From: Deltaproteobacteria bacterium
GTDB taxonomy: Bacteria > Desulfobacterota > Binatia > Bin18
Direction: 5' to 3'
Length of the DNA stretch: 12,546 bases
Assembly (NCBI GenBank): GCA_016200595.1
Contig: JACQEL010000632.1
Coordinates: 1 to 12,546 of the forward strand
Part shown: positions 1-7,573 of the stretch, one piece after another
Numbering within the stretch: position 1 is the stretch's first letter
Layout of the letters: each line of letters opens with the position of its first letter
Translations under genes and position numbers: made by a program
Notes under the pieces: generated by a model
The model's input: only the letters and a program-made list of their open reading frames with translations
Told to the model about the DNA's origin: nothing
The model's database searches: none

Positions 1-1
1 C

Positions 2-67
2 CTGTCGGATGCCGATATCCAGACCATTGTCGGCTGGATCGACGAAGGTGCGCCTCCGCAGCAGTAG
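2..67 (+). CDS. C-terminal end of a probable cytochrome c domain protein (partial)
   Basis: Only the last 21 codons are present, read in frame from base 2 and ending at TAG 65-67, with a second stop TAA directly behind it. The tail reads LSDADIQTIVGWIDEGAPPQ plus a final Q. The pattern of D-x-D-I-x-T-I-x-x-W-x-D-x-G-A-P is typical of the last helix of c-type cytochrome domains found in many environmental bacteria; this is recalled family knowledge. The heme-binding CxxCH would lie upstream, outside the window, so the assignment rests on a short tail. The gene is followed by a strong hairpin and does not seem to be part of the yebC operon. Confidence 0.45.
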   Translation: MSDADIQTIVGWIDEGAPPQQ

Positions 68-76
68 TAACACCAG

Positions 77-111
77 GAGGGTGAGACGTCCGGCCACGGC
101 GTCTCACCCTC
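77..111 (+). terminator. Hairpin terminator-like structure without a T tract
   Basis: GAGGGTGAGACG (77-88) and CGTCTCACCCTC (100-111) are perfect 12-bp inverted repeats, extendable by a G-U and a C-G pair (89-90 with 98-99), leaving a 7-nt loop. It starts 9 nt after the double stop of the upstream gene. No run of T follows, so it is either a poor intrinsic terminator or an RNA 3'-end stabiliser. Confidence 0.55.
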
Positions 112-222
112 GGCTTGCTCCACCCTCAGAACAACACCCCTCTCGCCCTATATCTTTGTAAAATCTTATCTTTTTTCCCATCTGGCGAGGCTGATTCTTG
201 CCTCTGACTGCCCCATTCCTCG

Positions 223-251
223 TTTACTCTCTGACCGGAATGTGGTAACAT
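223..251 (+). promoter_or_regulatory. Possible sigma-70-type promoter for the yebC-ruv operon
   Basis: TTTACT (223-228) and TAACAT (246-251) each match 4 of 6 positions of the -35 and -10 consensus, with a 17-nt spacer. They lie 37 nt upstream of the yebC start and downstream of the terminator-like hairpin, which is the right place for the operon promoter. The evidence is positional and by eye only. Confidence 0.35.
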
Positions 252-288
252 TGGCCAGAACTTCTCTGCCGGGAGGGAGGACGGTGCC

Positions 289-1041
289 ATGTCCGGCCAT
301 TCTAAATGGAGCACGATCAAACACAAGAAAGCCCTCAAAGACGCTCGTCGCGGGCGCATGTTCACCAAGCTTATCAAAGACCTCACTATTGCCGCCCGCA
401 TAGGCGGCAGTGACCTGAGTGCCAATCCCCGTCTGCGTACCGCGTTGGCTGCGGCTAAGGCGTCGAGTATGCCGAACGATACCATCGATCGGGCGATCAA
501 AAAGGGCGCGGGGGAGTTAGAGGGGGTGACGTATGAGGATGTCGTCTATGAAGGACACGGCCCGGGTGGGGTCGCCATCATGCTTCAGGTTCTCACTGAT
601 AATAAGAATCGCACCGTCTCTGAGATTCGTCATTTCTTCACTAAACATGGCGGAAACTTAGGCTCGCCTAACTCGGTCGCCTGGATGTTTACCAAAAAGG
701 GCATCATCACGGTTGATAAAGGACAGGTTGACGAAGATCGCTTAATGGAACTGGCTCTCGACGCTGGGGCTGAAGATATGACTGTTGGAGACGAGATCTT
801 TGAGGTCGTGACTCCACCTGAAGACCTTGAGGCAGTAAGAGAAGCCCTGGAAAAGGCTGGCATCACTTTGGCTTCGGCTGAGGTCACGATGATCCCGCAA
901 AACACGGTGACGTTGTCTGGCAAGGAGGCTGAACAGACCCTCAAACTCCTTGATATCTTGCAGGAACACGATGATGTCCAGAGCGTCTCCGCCAATTTCG
1001 ACATCGCGCAGGAGGAGATGGAGCGCCTCAGCGCTGCATAA
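289..1041 (+). CDS. yebC: YebC/PmpR (TACO1) family protein
   Basis: A 250-residue protein of the usual family length. The N-terminus GHSKWSTIKHKKALKDA, then RGRMFTKLIKDL and ASSMPNDTIDRAIKKG, are hallmark YebC blocks. The middle domain contains YEGHGPGGVAIM and the TDNKNRTVSEIR stretch. Members were described as DNA-binding regulators, one of them being PmpR, and more recent work links the family to translation of proline-rich sequences and to mitochondrial translation activation (TACO1). Which role applies here cannot be told from sequence. The ATG is preceded by a purine-rich GGGAGGGAGG about 8 nt upstream. It is the first gene of the tight + strand run, and its stop lies 14 nt before ruvC, the common yebC-ruvCAB arrangement. 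Confidence 0.95.
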   Translation: MSGHSKWSTIKHKKALKDARRGRMFTKLIKDLTIAARIGGSDLSANPRLRTALAAAKASSMPNDTIDRAIKKGAGELEGVTYEDVVYEGHGPGGVAIMLQVLTDNKNRTVSEIRHFFTKHGGNLGSPNSVAWMFTKKGIITVDKGQVDEDRLMELALDAGAEDMTVGDEIFEVVTPPEDLEAVREALEKAGITLASAEVTMIPQNTVTLSGKEAEQTLKLLDILQEHDDVQSVSANFDIAQEEMERLSAA

Positions 1042-1055
1042 AACTCTGTGCAACT

Positions 1056-1712
1056 GTGGGCGTACAATTTTCTGCACCGTCTCTTCGTGTCCTTGGGGTT
1101 GATCCAGGGACGCTTCACACGGGTTGGGGGGTGATCGAGCGCAAGGGGCGAACACTGGAGTTTCGTGCTGCTGGAGTGATCTCAACTCGGGGTTTTCACT
1201 CTTTGCCAGAGAGGTTGCGGGTTATCTACACCGGTCTTGTGGACGTGATCCACGACTGGGAGCCCCAGGTGCTGAGTCTGGAGAAGGCCTTTCTCGCTTA
1301 TAACGTGCAGAGTGCCTTGCGCTTAGGCGAGGCTCGGGGCGTGGCGCTCTTGGCCGCCACGCAGGCAGGGCTGCGCATTGCTGAGTACAACCCAACGGAA
1401 ATCAAAACCGCAGTCGTCGGCTACGGCCGAGCAGAAAAAAGCCAGGTGCAAAAAGCGGTCTTTGCCTTCCTCGGCAGCAAAGTAGCAGAAACTTTAGGAC
1501 CGCCGGTCAGCCAAGATGCGACTGACGCCCTGGCTGCGGCTATCTGTCACCTCAATACGTCGCGGCTGTCCGAGCGCATACAAGAAGTCGGAGGCCAGGG
1601 AAAAGTGCTCAGATACAAAGGGCAAGGGCAGCGCCGCTCGTTGCGGAACGTACTTGCCAAAAGTACGGTTGCCCAACTTTTGGCCTCCGCCAAAGGTCGA
1701 GGCAAGGCGTGA
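1056..1712 (+). CDS. ruvC: Crossover junction endodeoxyribonuclease RuvC
   Basis: RuvC resolves Holliday junctions by symmetrical nicking, working with the RuvAB motor. All four acidic metal ligands of the RNase H-like fold can be seen: D16 in RVLGVDPG, E76 in LSLEKAF, and D154 and D157 in SQDATDALA. The start is GTG at 1056, the only start-like codon in frame near the conserved RVLGVDPG block; the Shine-Dalgarno signal is weak, so translation may depend on coupling with yebC 14 nt upstream. At 218 residues it is about 45 longer than E. coli RuvC (173). The extra part, roughly residues 172-218, is basic and has no motif I recognise. Confidence 0.95.
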   Translation: MGVQFSAPSLRVLGVDPGTLHTGWGVIERKGRTLEFRAAGVISTRGFHSLPERLRVIYTGLVDVIHDWEPQVLSLEKAFLAYNVQSALRLGEARGVALLAATQAGLRIAEYNPTEIKTAVVGYGRAEKSQVQKAVFAFLGSKVAETLGPPVSQDATDALAAAICHLNTSRLSERIQEVGGQGKVLRYKGQGQRRSLRNVLAKSTVAQLLASAKGRGKA

Positions 1713-1744
1713 AGTGCCTCGCCTGAGTGTTGAGCGTTTTTATC

Positions 1745-2332
1745 ATGATTGCCCGTCTCTCTGGTCTCCTGGAGGAAAAAACCCCTGACCAATTAGTGGT
1801 TGACGTCAGCGGCGTTGGCTATCAAGTATTGGTCTCGCTACAAACTTTCTACCGCTTGCCTGCCCTCCACGAACGGGTCACCCTGCATGTGCATACCCAT
1901 CTGCGTGAGGACGCCCTGCAGTTGTATGGTTTTGTGGAAGAAAAAGAAAAAATGACCTTCCTCCTGCTCAAAGGTGTCACTGGTATCGGTCCGCGTCTGG
2001 CGCTCAACATTCTCTCTGGTATTCCCGTGGACGAACTGGAAGGGGCATTGCGCACCAGTGACGTGACGCGGCTAGTTGCGGTTCCTGGGGTAGGGAAAAA
2101 AACCGCGGAACGTTTAGTGCTCGAGCTGCGCGAAAAGGTGGGCGCGCTGGAGAACGGACATCTCGGCATACCCGGAGAACCGACCTCTCTGTCGGCCGAA
2201 GCGGTCTCCGCCCTGGTCAACCTGGGGTATCGCCGGACTGACGCGGAAAAGACGGTACGAGATGCGCTGCGGCGCGGGGTTACTGCTATCGCTGACCTGA
2301 TTCGCGAATCACTGCGGAGCCTGAGTGCATGA
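1745..2332 (+). CDS. ruvA: Holliday junction branch migration protein RuvA
   Basis: RuvA binds the Holliday junction as a tetramer and loads the RuvB motor. From ATG 1745 the protein has 195 residues. An OB-fold domain (about 1-64) begins MIARLSGLLEEK and includes VSGVGYQV. Two helix-hairpin-helix motifs follow (LKGVTGIGPRLALNIL about 75-90, VAVPGVGKKTAERL about 111-124). A flexible linker then leads to domain III (about 150-195), which contacts RuvB. The frame is open further upstream to a GTG at 1727, but the family normally starts MIA-x-L-x-G, so 1745 is preferred although no clear Shine-Dalgarno precedes it. The TGA overlaps the ruvB ATG as ATGA, indicating translational coupling. Confidence 0.95.
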   Translation: MIARLSGLLEEKTPDQLVVDVSGVGYQVLVSLQTFYRLPALHERVTLHVHTHLREDALQLYGFVEEKEKMTFLLLKGVTGIGPRLALNILSGIPVDELEGALRTSDVTRLVAVPGVGKKTAERLVLELREKVGALENGHLGIPGEPTSLSAEAVSALVNLGYRRTDAEKTVRDALRRGVTAIADLIRESLRSLSA

Positions 2333-3411
2333 ATCGGAAGAAAAAGCTGCCTCTTGAGACTGACGAAGTAACTGATCCCACACCGGAGGTGCTGCCCGAG
2401 GCGGCCGCCACGGGCGTGTGGCAAGAGGAGCAGCGCCTGGATGGCTCTCTGCGCCCGCGTGACCTCGATGAGTATATCGGCCAGGAAGGGGTCAAGCAGA
2501 ATCTGCATATTGCTATCGATGCCGCCAAACAGCGCGGCGATGTGCTCGACCACTTGCTCTTCTGTGGTCCGCCAGGGTTAGGCAAAACGTCTCTGGCCCA
2601 TATCATTGCGCGGGAAATGGGCGTGGAGATTCGCGCGACGACCGGCCCGGTGATCGAGCGGCCTGGGGACCTGGCGGCCATTCTCACTAATCTGGAAGCT
2701 GGGGATGTCTTGTTCATCGATGAAATCCATCGCTTGAACCGGGTGATAGAGGAGTTTCTCTATCCGGCTATGGAAGATTTCCAACTCGATCTGGTCGTCG
2801 GCCAGGGCCCCTCGGCGCGCACCATCAAGCTTGATTTGAAGCGCTTTACCCTGGTGGGCGCGACCACCCGCCAAGGACTGCTCACCTCGCCGTTGCGCGA
2901 CCGTTTTGGCTCGACCTTCCGGCTGGATTTTTATCAGGTGGCTGAACTGGAACAGATCATCCGTCGCTCGGCCAAGATCCTGCAAGTGGAAATTGATGCC
3001 AGCGGCACGGAAGAGATTGCCCGCCGTTCACGCGGGACTCCGCGTATAGCTAACCGTTTGTTACGGCGAGTGCGCGATTTTGCCCAAGTCAAAGCGGTCC
3101 CGGTAGTAACGCGCGAGAGCGCGCGCACGGCCTTGGCATTGCTCGAAATTGATGAAGTGGGGTTCGACAAGATGGATCGGGCCATTTTGCTCACCATCAT
3201 CGAGAAATTCACCGGCGGGCCGGTCGGGGTCGAAACCATCGCCGCCGCCATTGGCGAGGAAAAAAGCACGATCGAGGACGTCTACGAACCCTACCTGCTC
3301 CAGGAAGGCTATCTCCAACGCACGCCCCGGGGGCGGATGGCGACGCTGCGCGCGTATCGGCACTTCGGCCTCGCCCGGCCCGGCGGTGGGGACCAGGGCG
3401 AGTTGCTGTGA
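2329..3411 (+). CDS. ruvB: Holliday junction branch migration DNA helicase RuvB
   Basis: RuvB is the AAA+ ATPase ring that drives branch migration. In the 360-residue protein I see Walker A GPPGLGKTS (80-88), Walker B VLFIDEIHR (127-135), sensor 1 GATTR (177-181) and an arginine-finger region SPLRDRFG (187-194). The C-terminal winged helix contains the usual GGPVGVETIAAAIGEE and EPYLLQEGYLQRTPRGR blocks. The N-terminal tail of about 30 residues before the conserved LRPRDLDEYIGQ is longer than in E. coli and low in conservation. The ATG overlaps the ruvA stop by 4 nt. Confidence 0.97.
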   Translation: MNRKKKLPLETDEVTDPTPEVLPEAAATGVWQEEQRLDGSLRPRDLDEYIGQEGVKQNLHIAIDAAKQRGDVLDHLLFCGPPGLGKTSLAHIIAREMGVEIRATTGPVIERPGDLAAILTNLEAGDVLFIDEIHRLNRVIEEFLYPAMEDFQLDLVVGQGPSARTIKLDLKRFTLVGATTRQGLLTSPLRDRFGSTFRLDFYQVAELEQIIRRSAKILQVEIDASGTEEIARRSRGTPRIANRLLRRVRDFAQVKAVPVVTRESARTALALLEIDEVGFDKMDRAILLTIIEKFTGGPVGVETIAAAIGEEKSTIEDVYEPYLLQEGYLQRTPRGRMATLRAYRHFGLARPGGGDQGELL

Positions 3412-3424
3412 AGAGAGCGAGACC

Positions 3425-3637
3425 ATGACAGAACTCGGCAAAACGCTCATCGTGTGTGGCGGGTTGATCCTCCTCGTTGGGGTACTACTGACCCTGGGGG
3501 GGAAGATCCCTTGGCTCGGACGTCTCCCCGGCGACATCTTCATTCAGCGTCCGCATTTTTCCTTTTATTTTCCTCTGGCCACCAGCTTAGTGATCAGCGT
3601 GCTTTTATCGCTGCTCTTTTTTCTCTTACGGCGTTAG
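3425..3637 (+). CDS. DUF2905 small membrane protein
   Basis: A 70-residue protein with two membrane helices (about 6-26 and 47-67) separated by a short polar loop with LGRLPGDIFIQRP. The G-R-L-P-G-D-I-x-I-x-R-x-x-F-x-F-Y-F-P pattern is the signature of DUF2905. The function is unknown. The ATG at 3425 lies 13 nt after the ruvB stop. A longer reading from 3149 would overlap ruvB and is rejected. It sits 12 nt upstream of the kinase gene and so belongs to the same transcription unit. DUF2905 genes are often found just after ruvB (recalled, not checked). Confidence 0.88.
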   Translation: MTELGKTLIVCGGLILLVGVLLTLGGKIPWLGRLPGDIFIQRPHFSFYFPLATSLVISVLLSLLFFLLRR

Positions 3638-3649
3638 TAGAGAAGCAGC

Positions 3650-5932
3650 ATGGAGAACCGCAAGCAGAACGATCCGCCTGGGGAGCACCGGCGCCGTCAG
3701 CGTTGGGAAGGGCTCCTCATCCTCGCTACCGCCCTCGGGGCCTTTCTGTTCGCCTCCTTACAGGCGCGCCTCCCGCAGTTTAGCGACGGCCACAACCTGG
3801 CCAACAATGTCATTTTCGTGCTGCTGATTGACCTGAACATCATTCTCCTGGTGCTCTTAGTTTTCCTGGTTGGCCGTAACCTCATCAAGCTTTTCTATGA
3901 ACGCCAGCGGAAGATTGTGGGCTCGCATCTCCGTTTACGTCTGGTGCTGGCCTTCGTGGCCATCTCACTCTTTCCCGCTATTTTGCTCTTTCTCATCGGT
4001 GTCGGCTTCATGACGAAATCGATCGAGAATTGGTTTACCGTCCAGGTCGAGAGTGCCCTCGAAGGCTCGCTTGAGGCGGTCAATGCCTTCTACACTCATC
4101 TCGCAGACGAAGCGCTCTTTCATGGCCGTCAGCTTGCCACCGAGATTGCTGAGGAAGGACTGCTCGAGCGACGACGACAACGGACGCTGCAAGAACTGCT
4201 CGAAGAGAAACAACACGAGTGGAACCTCGGACGGGTGGAGATCTTCTCCAGTGCGCGGGATTTGTTAGTCAGCGCCGTGCAGACCGGTATGCCTGCGCGT
4301 GGGCAGAGCAGCACCAACACCACCCTGCTCGAACGAGTGTTAGGGAATGAAGAGGTTCGTGAGGTCCAGCCGGCGGGCGAGGCTGAGGTCGTGAGCGGTG
4401 GGATACCCATCATCTCCCACGATCACGTCATTGGCGCGGTCGTCGTCGAATACTTCGTGCCGCAGAGTGTGGCAAAGCAAAGTGCACAAGTGGCCAACGC
4501 CTTTCGCGAGTATCGCTACCTCAAAGTGCTCAAGCAGCCGATCAAGAATAACTACACCATGACGATGGCGCTGGTGACCTTGGTGGCGGTATTCTCGGCC
4601 ATCTGGATTGGTTTGTTTCTGGCGAAAAAAATCATCGTGCCTTTACAGCAACTCGCCGTTGGCACGCGTGAAGTCGCCCAGGGCCATTGGACCCACCGTA
4701 TTGCTGGCGAGGGCGAGGACGAGGTGGGAACTTTGGTGGCCGCGTTCAATCACATGACTGAGGAATTGCAGCAGAGCCATCAGGAACTCGAGGCCCGCCG
4801 GCGTTACATGGAGATCCTGCTGGCGAACATCAATGCTGGCGTAGTGTCGGTTGATCGCTCTGGGCTGCTGAGCACGATGAATCGGGCGGCGGAGCAACTG
4901 CTGGCTATCCACGCGGCTGAGGCGAGAGAGCGTGATTATCGCGAAGTGTTTGCCGCACCTGAGTTCAATGAAGTCCGACGGGTCGTGCGCGATCTCTTGC
5001 CATTCCAATCCTCCGGCTACGAGGAGATCAGGGGAAGTCAGGGCCAATTCCGCTTAAGCCGTGAAGGGCAAGTCCTTTCTCTGCTGGTGTCCGGTACCTC
5101 GTTGACCGATGACCGCGGTGAGGTCCTAGGCCTCGTTTGCTTTTTTGAAGATGTTACCCAGATCGTACGGGTCGAACGGATGGAGGCCTGGCGTGAAGTG
5201 GCGCGGCGCATCGCCCACGAAATTAAAAATCCCCTCACTCCTATCCAACTGGCCGCGCAACGCTTGCACCGACGCTTTGCTCCGCAAATTACGGAGAACA
5301 GCGAGGTTTTTGCCGAATGCGTGCAAAGCATCGCTCAGGAAGTAGAGGCAATCAAAAAATTGGTCAACGAGTTTGCGGTCTTTGCGCGCCTGCCGACTGC
5401 CGATCATTTGCCGCAGAGTCTGAACGCGCTGGCGCAAGAAGTGATCATACTTTTTGCCGAGGCGCACAAGGACCTCGATTTTGTGTTCGCTGCCGATCAA
5501 ACTTTGCCCCTTTTGGAATTGGACCGCGAGGGCATGAAACGCGTGCTCCGTAATCTGTTGGACAATGCCATTGCGGCTTGCCGCCTGGTGGCCAATGGCA
5601 CGCCTGGGCGTATCGAGGTCACCACGCGCTATTTACGGTCGTTAGGGATTGCCCGGCTTGAGGTCGCCGACACCGGCTGTGGTATTCCTTCTGAGGTCAA
5701 AGCGCGGCTGTTCGAGCCGTATTTTTCTACGAAGAAAGAAGGGACGGGGTTGGGATTAGCAATTGTTGCGACTATTGTGGCCGATCACCAGGCGTTTATC
5801 CGGGTCCGCGATAATGAGCCACAAGGCAGCCGGTTCATCATTGAGTTACCGGTACGTCGGAGTGAGCAACGGGCGCGGATGGGAGTTGAGCAAGCCCTGC
5901 TGCCGCTGACCGGGACCGGGGGGCAAAGATAG
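3650..5932 (+). CDS. ntrY: NtrY-like membrane sensor histidine kinase
   Basis: A 760-residue kinase with NtrY architecture. Three membrane helices lie at about 21-40, 53-77 and 97-121. An extracytoplasmic sensing region spans about 122-302, followed by a fourth helix (about 303-325) and a HAMP domain (about 326-380). A PAS domain lies at about 385-505. The HisKA domain has phospho-acceptor His523 in RRIAHEIKNPLTPIQ, and the HATPase has N box NLLDNAIAAC (635-644), G1 DTGCGIP (674-680) and G2 GTGLGLAI (698-705). All catalytic boxes are intact, so it should autophosphorylate. NtrY kinases usually pair with NtrX, a sigma-54-type regulator; here the next gene, 10 nt downstream, is a receiver fused to LpxC. 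The gene symbol reflects similarity of architecture only; the signal sensed is unknown. Confidence 0.9.
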   Translation: MENRKQNDPPGEHRRRQRWEGLLILATALGAFLFASLQARLPQFSDGHNLANNVIFVLLIDLNIILLVLLVFLVGRNLIKLFYERQRKIVGSHLRLRLVLAFVAISLFPAILLFLIGVGFMTKSIENWFTVQVESALEGSLEAVNAFYTHLADEALFHGRQLATEIAEEGLLERRRQRTLQELLEEKQHEWNLGRVEIFSSARDLLVSAVQTGMPARGQSSTNTTLLERVLGNEEVREVQPAGEAEVVSGGIPIISHDHVIGAVVVEYFVPQSVAKQSAQVANAFREYRYLKVLKQPIKNNYTMTMALVTLVAVFSAIWIGLFLAKKIIVPLQQLAVGTREVAQGHWTHRIAGEGEDEVGTLVAAFNHMTEELQQSHQELEARRRYMEILLANINAGVVSVDRSGLLSTMNRAAEQLLAIHAAEARERDYREVFAAPEFNEVRRVVRDLLPFQSSGYEEIRGSQGQFRLSREGQVLSLLVSGTSLTDDRGEVLGLVCFFEDVTQIVRVERMEAWREVARRIAHEIKNPLTPIQLAAQRLHRRFAPQITENSEVFAECVQSIAQEVEAIKKLVNEFAVFARLPTADHLPQSLNALAQEVIILFAEAHKDLDFVFAADQTLPLLELDREGMKRVLRNLLDNAIAACRLVANGTPGRIEVTTRYLRSLGIARLEVADTGCGIPSEVKARLFEPYFSTKKEGTGLGLAIVATIVADHQAFIRVRDNEPQGSRFIIELPVRRSEQRARMGVEQALLPLTGTGGQR

Positions 5933-5942
5933 GGAGGATGGT

Positions 5943-7217
5943 ATGGATGGAACGATTCTGGTCGTGGACGATGAGGCAAAAATTCGCACGACCCTCCGCG
6001 GAGTGTTGAGTGATGAGGGTTTTCATGTTCTTGACACCGACGAAGGGACCAAGGTCCCCGAATTAGTGGCTACCCAAAGGCCACACTTAGTGATCCTCGA
6101 TATTTGGATGCCCCAGGTGAGCGGCATCGAGTTGTTGGCACAACTCAAAGCGCAAGAACCTGAGCTGCCTATTATTGTCATCTCCGGGCATGGCACGATC
6201 GAGACGGCCGTCCGCGCCACCAAGCTGGGCGCCACCGATTTCATTGAGAAACCGTTTTCTCTCGATACCTTGCTCCGCTCGGTCTACCGGGCCATGGGGA
6301 GAGAACTGCAGAGTCACACCGAGGAAGAGGCGCTCTCTCCTCCACCAGCAGCGCTGACTCTCACTGCGCCTGCTCATCCACGGCTGCGGGCGCGCACGAT
6401 CAAACGGAGCGTGGTGATCCAAGGCCAAGGTTTGCATTCGGGCATCCGCACCGGGGTAATTCTGCAACCCTTGCCACCGGCTAGTGGGATCATCTTCAGC
6501 GCGCTCTCCTCGGAGATTGCGATTCCGGCGACGATCGAATATGTGCATTCCACTGGATACGCGACCAGCCTCTGCCATCAGGGGGTAGTCGCAAGGACGG
6601 TTGAGCACTTGCTGTCGGCTCTGCATGGGTATGGCATTACCAATCTCTTAGTAAAGATGCAGGGAGAGATTCCCATTCTCGACGGTTCCGCGGTGGAGTT
6701 TTGTCAGTTGCTAGAGAGCGCCGGAATTACCGAACAGCACGAGACTGTCGAGGAGTTAGGCATCGAGCAATCTTATAGTGTGGGAGAACTGTCAACCGGC
6801 AAGTTTCTTTGCATCGAGCCGTGTGAGCGTCTAGAGGTACACTATACCCTGGTCTATCCGGAACCGGTGGGCCGCCAGGAGTATCACTATATTCATCGTG
6901 ACGCCGAGAGCTATCGAGAGGAGATCGCCCCTGCCCGCACTTTTGGTTTCGTCAAAGAGATTCACGCCCTGGAGCAGATGGGCCTGGCCAACGGCGGGCG
7001 TTTGCATAACTGCATTTTGATCGGCGAACAGGGTGTGATCAACCCACCGCTTCGTTTTGCCGATGAACTCGTGCGCCACAAAGTGCTCGATCTGCTTGGT
7101 GACCTTTCCCTGCTCGGACGTCCCGTGCGTGGCAAGGTGACTGCCTACCGCACAGGGCACGCGGACAACATCGCCCTCGTGCGAGCAATCCGCGACGGCA
7201 TGGGTCACAGCGAATGA
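5943..7217 (+). CDS. lpxC: Response-regulator receiver fused to UDP-3-O-acyl-N-acetylglucosamine deacetylase (LpxC)
   Basis: One uninterrupted 424-residue frame. Residues 1-120 form a receiver domain with the acidic pair D9/D10 in LVVDDE, phospho-acceptor D53 in LVILDIWMP, S81 in VISGHG and K103 in IEKPF. A P/A/T-rich linker (about 121-148) follows. Residues about 150-420 are a full LpxC, which removes the N-acetyl group in the committed step of lipid A synthesis. It carries E221 and zinc ligand H222 in RTVEHLLSALHG, EIPILDGSAVEF (242-253), RTFGF (332-336), zinc ligands H379 and D383 in RHKVLDLLGD, and the catalytic H406 in RTGHADN. LpxC alone is about 300 residues. There is no ATG near the domain junction, so separate translation of LpxC looks unlikely. 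AGGGAGG lies a few bases before the ATG, and the gene sits 10 nt after the NtrY-like kinase, its probable phosphodonor. Confidence 0.93.
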   Translation: MDGTILVVDDEAKIRTTLRGVLSDEGFHVLDTDEGTKVPELVATQRPHLVILDIWMPQVSGIELLAQLKAQEPELPIIVISGHGTIETAVRATKLGATDFIEKPFSLDTLLRSVYRAMGRELQSHTEEEALSPPPAALTLTAPAHPRLRARTIKRSVVIQGQGLHSGIRTGVILQPLPPASGIIFSALSSEIAIPATIEYVHSTGYATSLCHQGVVARTVEHLLSALHGYGITNLLVKMQGEIPILDGSAVEFCQLLESAGITEQHETVEELGIEQSYSVGELSTGKFLCIEPCERLEVHYTLVYPEPVGRQEYHYIHRDAESYREEIAPARTFGFVKEIHALEQMGLANGGRLHNCILIGEQGVINPPLRFADELVRHKVLDLLGDLSLLGRPVRGKVTAYRTGHADNIALVRAIRDGMGHSE

Positions 7218-7273
7218 CGCACTAAACCGAACGGCAAGAGGTTCATACACTCAGGCATTCGAGCCTGCATGCT

Positions 7274-7338
7274 GTAGCGTGCGCTACGCGCACGAAAATA
7301 GCAGCGTACAGGGAAGACGTGCGCACAGCGCACGCTAC
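7274..7338. repeat. Imperfect 21-bp inverted repeat, each arm itself palindromic
   Basis: The arms 7274-7294 and 7318-7338 are reverse complements at 19 of 21 positions, with a 23-nt centre. The left arm also folds on itself (GTAGCG/CGCTAC, 7274-7279 with 7282-7287), as does the right arm (GTGCGC/GCGCAC, 7319-7324 with 7328-7333). This resembles dispersed REP/BIME-type elements. It starts 57 nt after the lpxC stop and could also end the operon transcript, although no T tract follows. Confidence 0.6.
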
Positions 7339-7405
7339 CCCGAGTGTACCAACCTCATGCATCTTGGTTTAGTACTCTGTCAATCTCTAAACTTGAGGGC
7401 TTTCT

Positions 7406-7482
7406 CATACCCAGGCTCCGCCTGGGTATGCCGTGTGGTCGCGGCTCTGCCGCACCTGGGGGTTGCATTCCCAGGCAACCCC
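7406..7482. repeat. Cluster of three adjacent hairpins (REP-like)
   Basis: The first hairpin is perfect: CATACCCAGGC (7406-7416) with GCCTGGGTATG (7420-7430), an 11-bp stem with a 3-nt loop. The second pairs GGT-C-GCGGC (7437-7445) with GCCGCACC (7449-7456), one base bulged. The third pairs GGGGTTGC (7459-7466) with GCAACCCC (7475-7482). An alternative fold pairs CCTGGG (7456-7461) with CCCAGG (7470-7475). The CCAGGCTCCGCCTGG core resembles palindromic repeats dispersed through many environmental genomes (recalled). Confidence 0.6.
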
Positions 7483-7573
7483 TGACAACGAGGTCGTCAA
7501 GGAAGAAAGACGTGTCAAATTGTGGTATGTCTTCAATTCCGCAATCCACAATCCGCATTTGCAAGGAGGATTT

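Larger units (their letters stand above)
7218..7573. other. Non-coding stretch with palindromic repeats
   Basis: These 356 nt between lpxC and the AhpD-like gene hold no convincing gene. They contain a long inverted repeat (7274-7338) and a cluster of three hairpins (7406-7482), and then about 80 nt leading into the AAGGAGG (7563-7569) of the next gene. Short open frames that cross it read through the hairpins and have no family-like features. Any promoter for the downstream gene should lie here, but I see no convincing -35/-10 pair. Confidence 0.6.

Noticed and set aside
1849..2553. Long - strand frame opposite ruvA/ruvB
   Set aside because: Ser/Arg-rich low-complexity translation typical of the antisense of GC-rich genes; ruvA and ruvB on the + strand are certain.
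7218..7573. CRISPR array or tRNA gene in the repeat-rich gap
   Set aside because: The repeats are inverted and not regularly spaced direct repeats, and no cloverleaf with a conserved T-arm sequence could be found.
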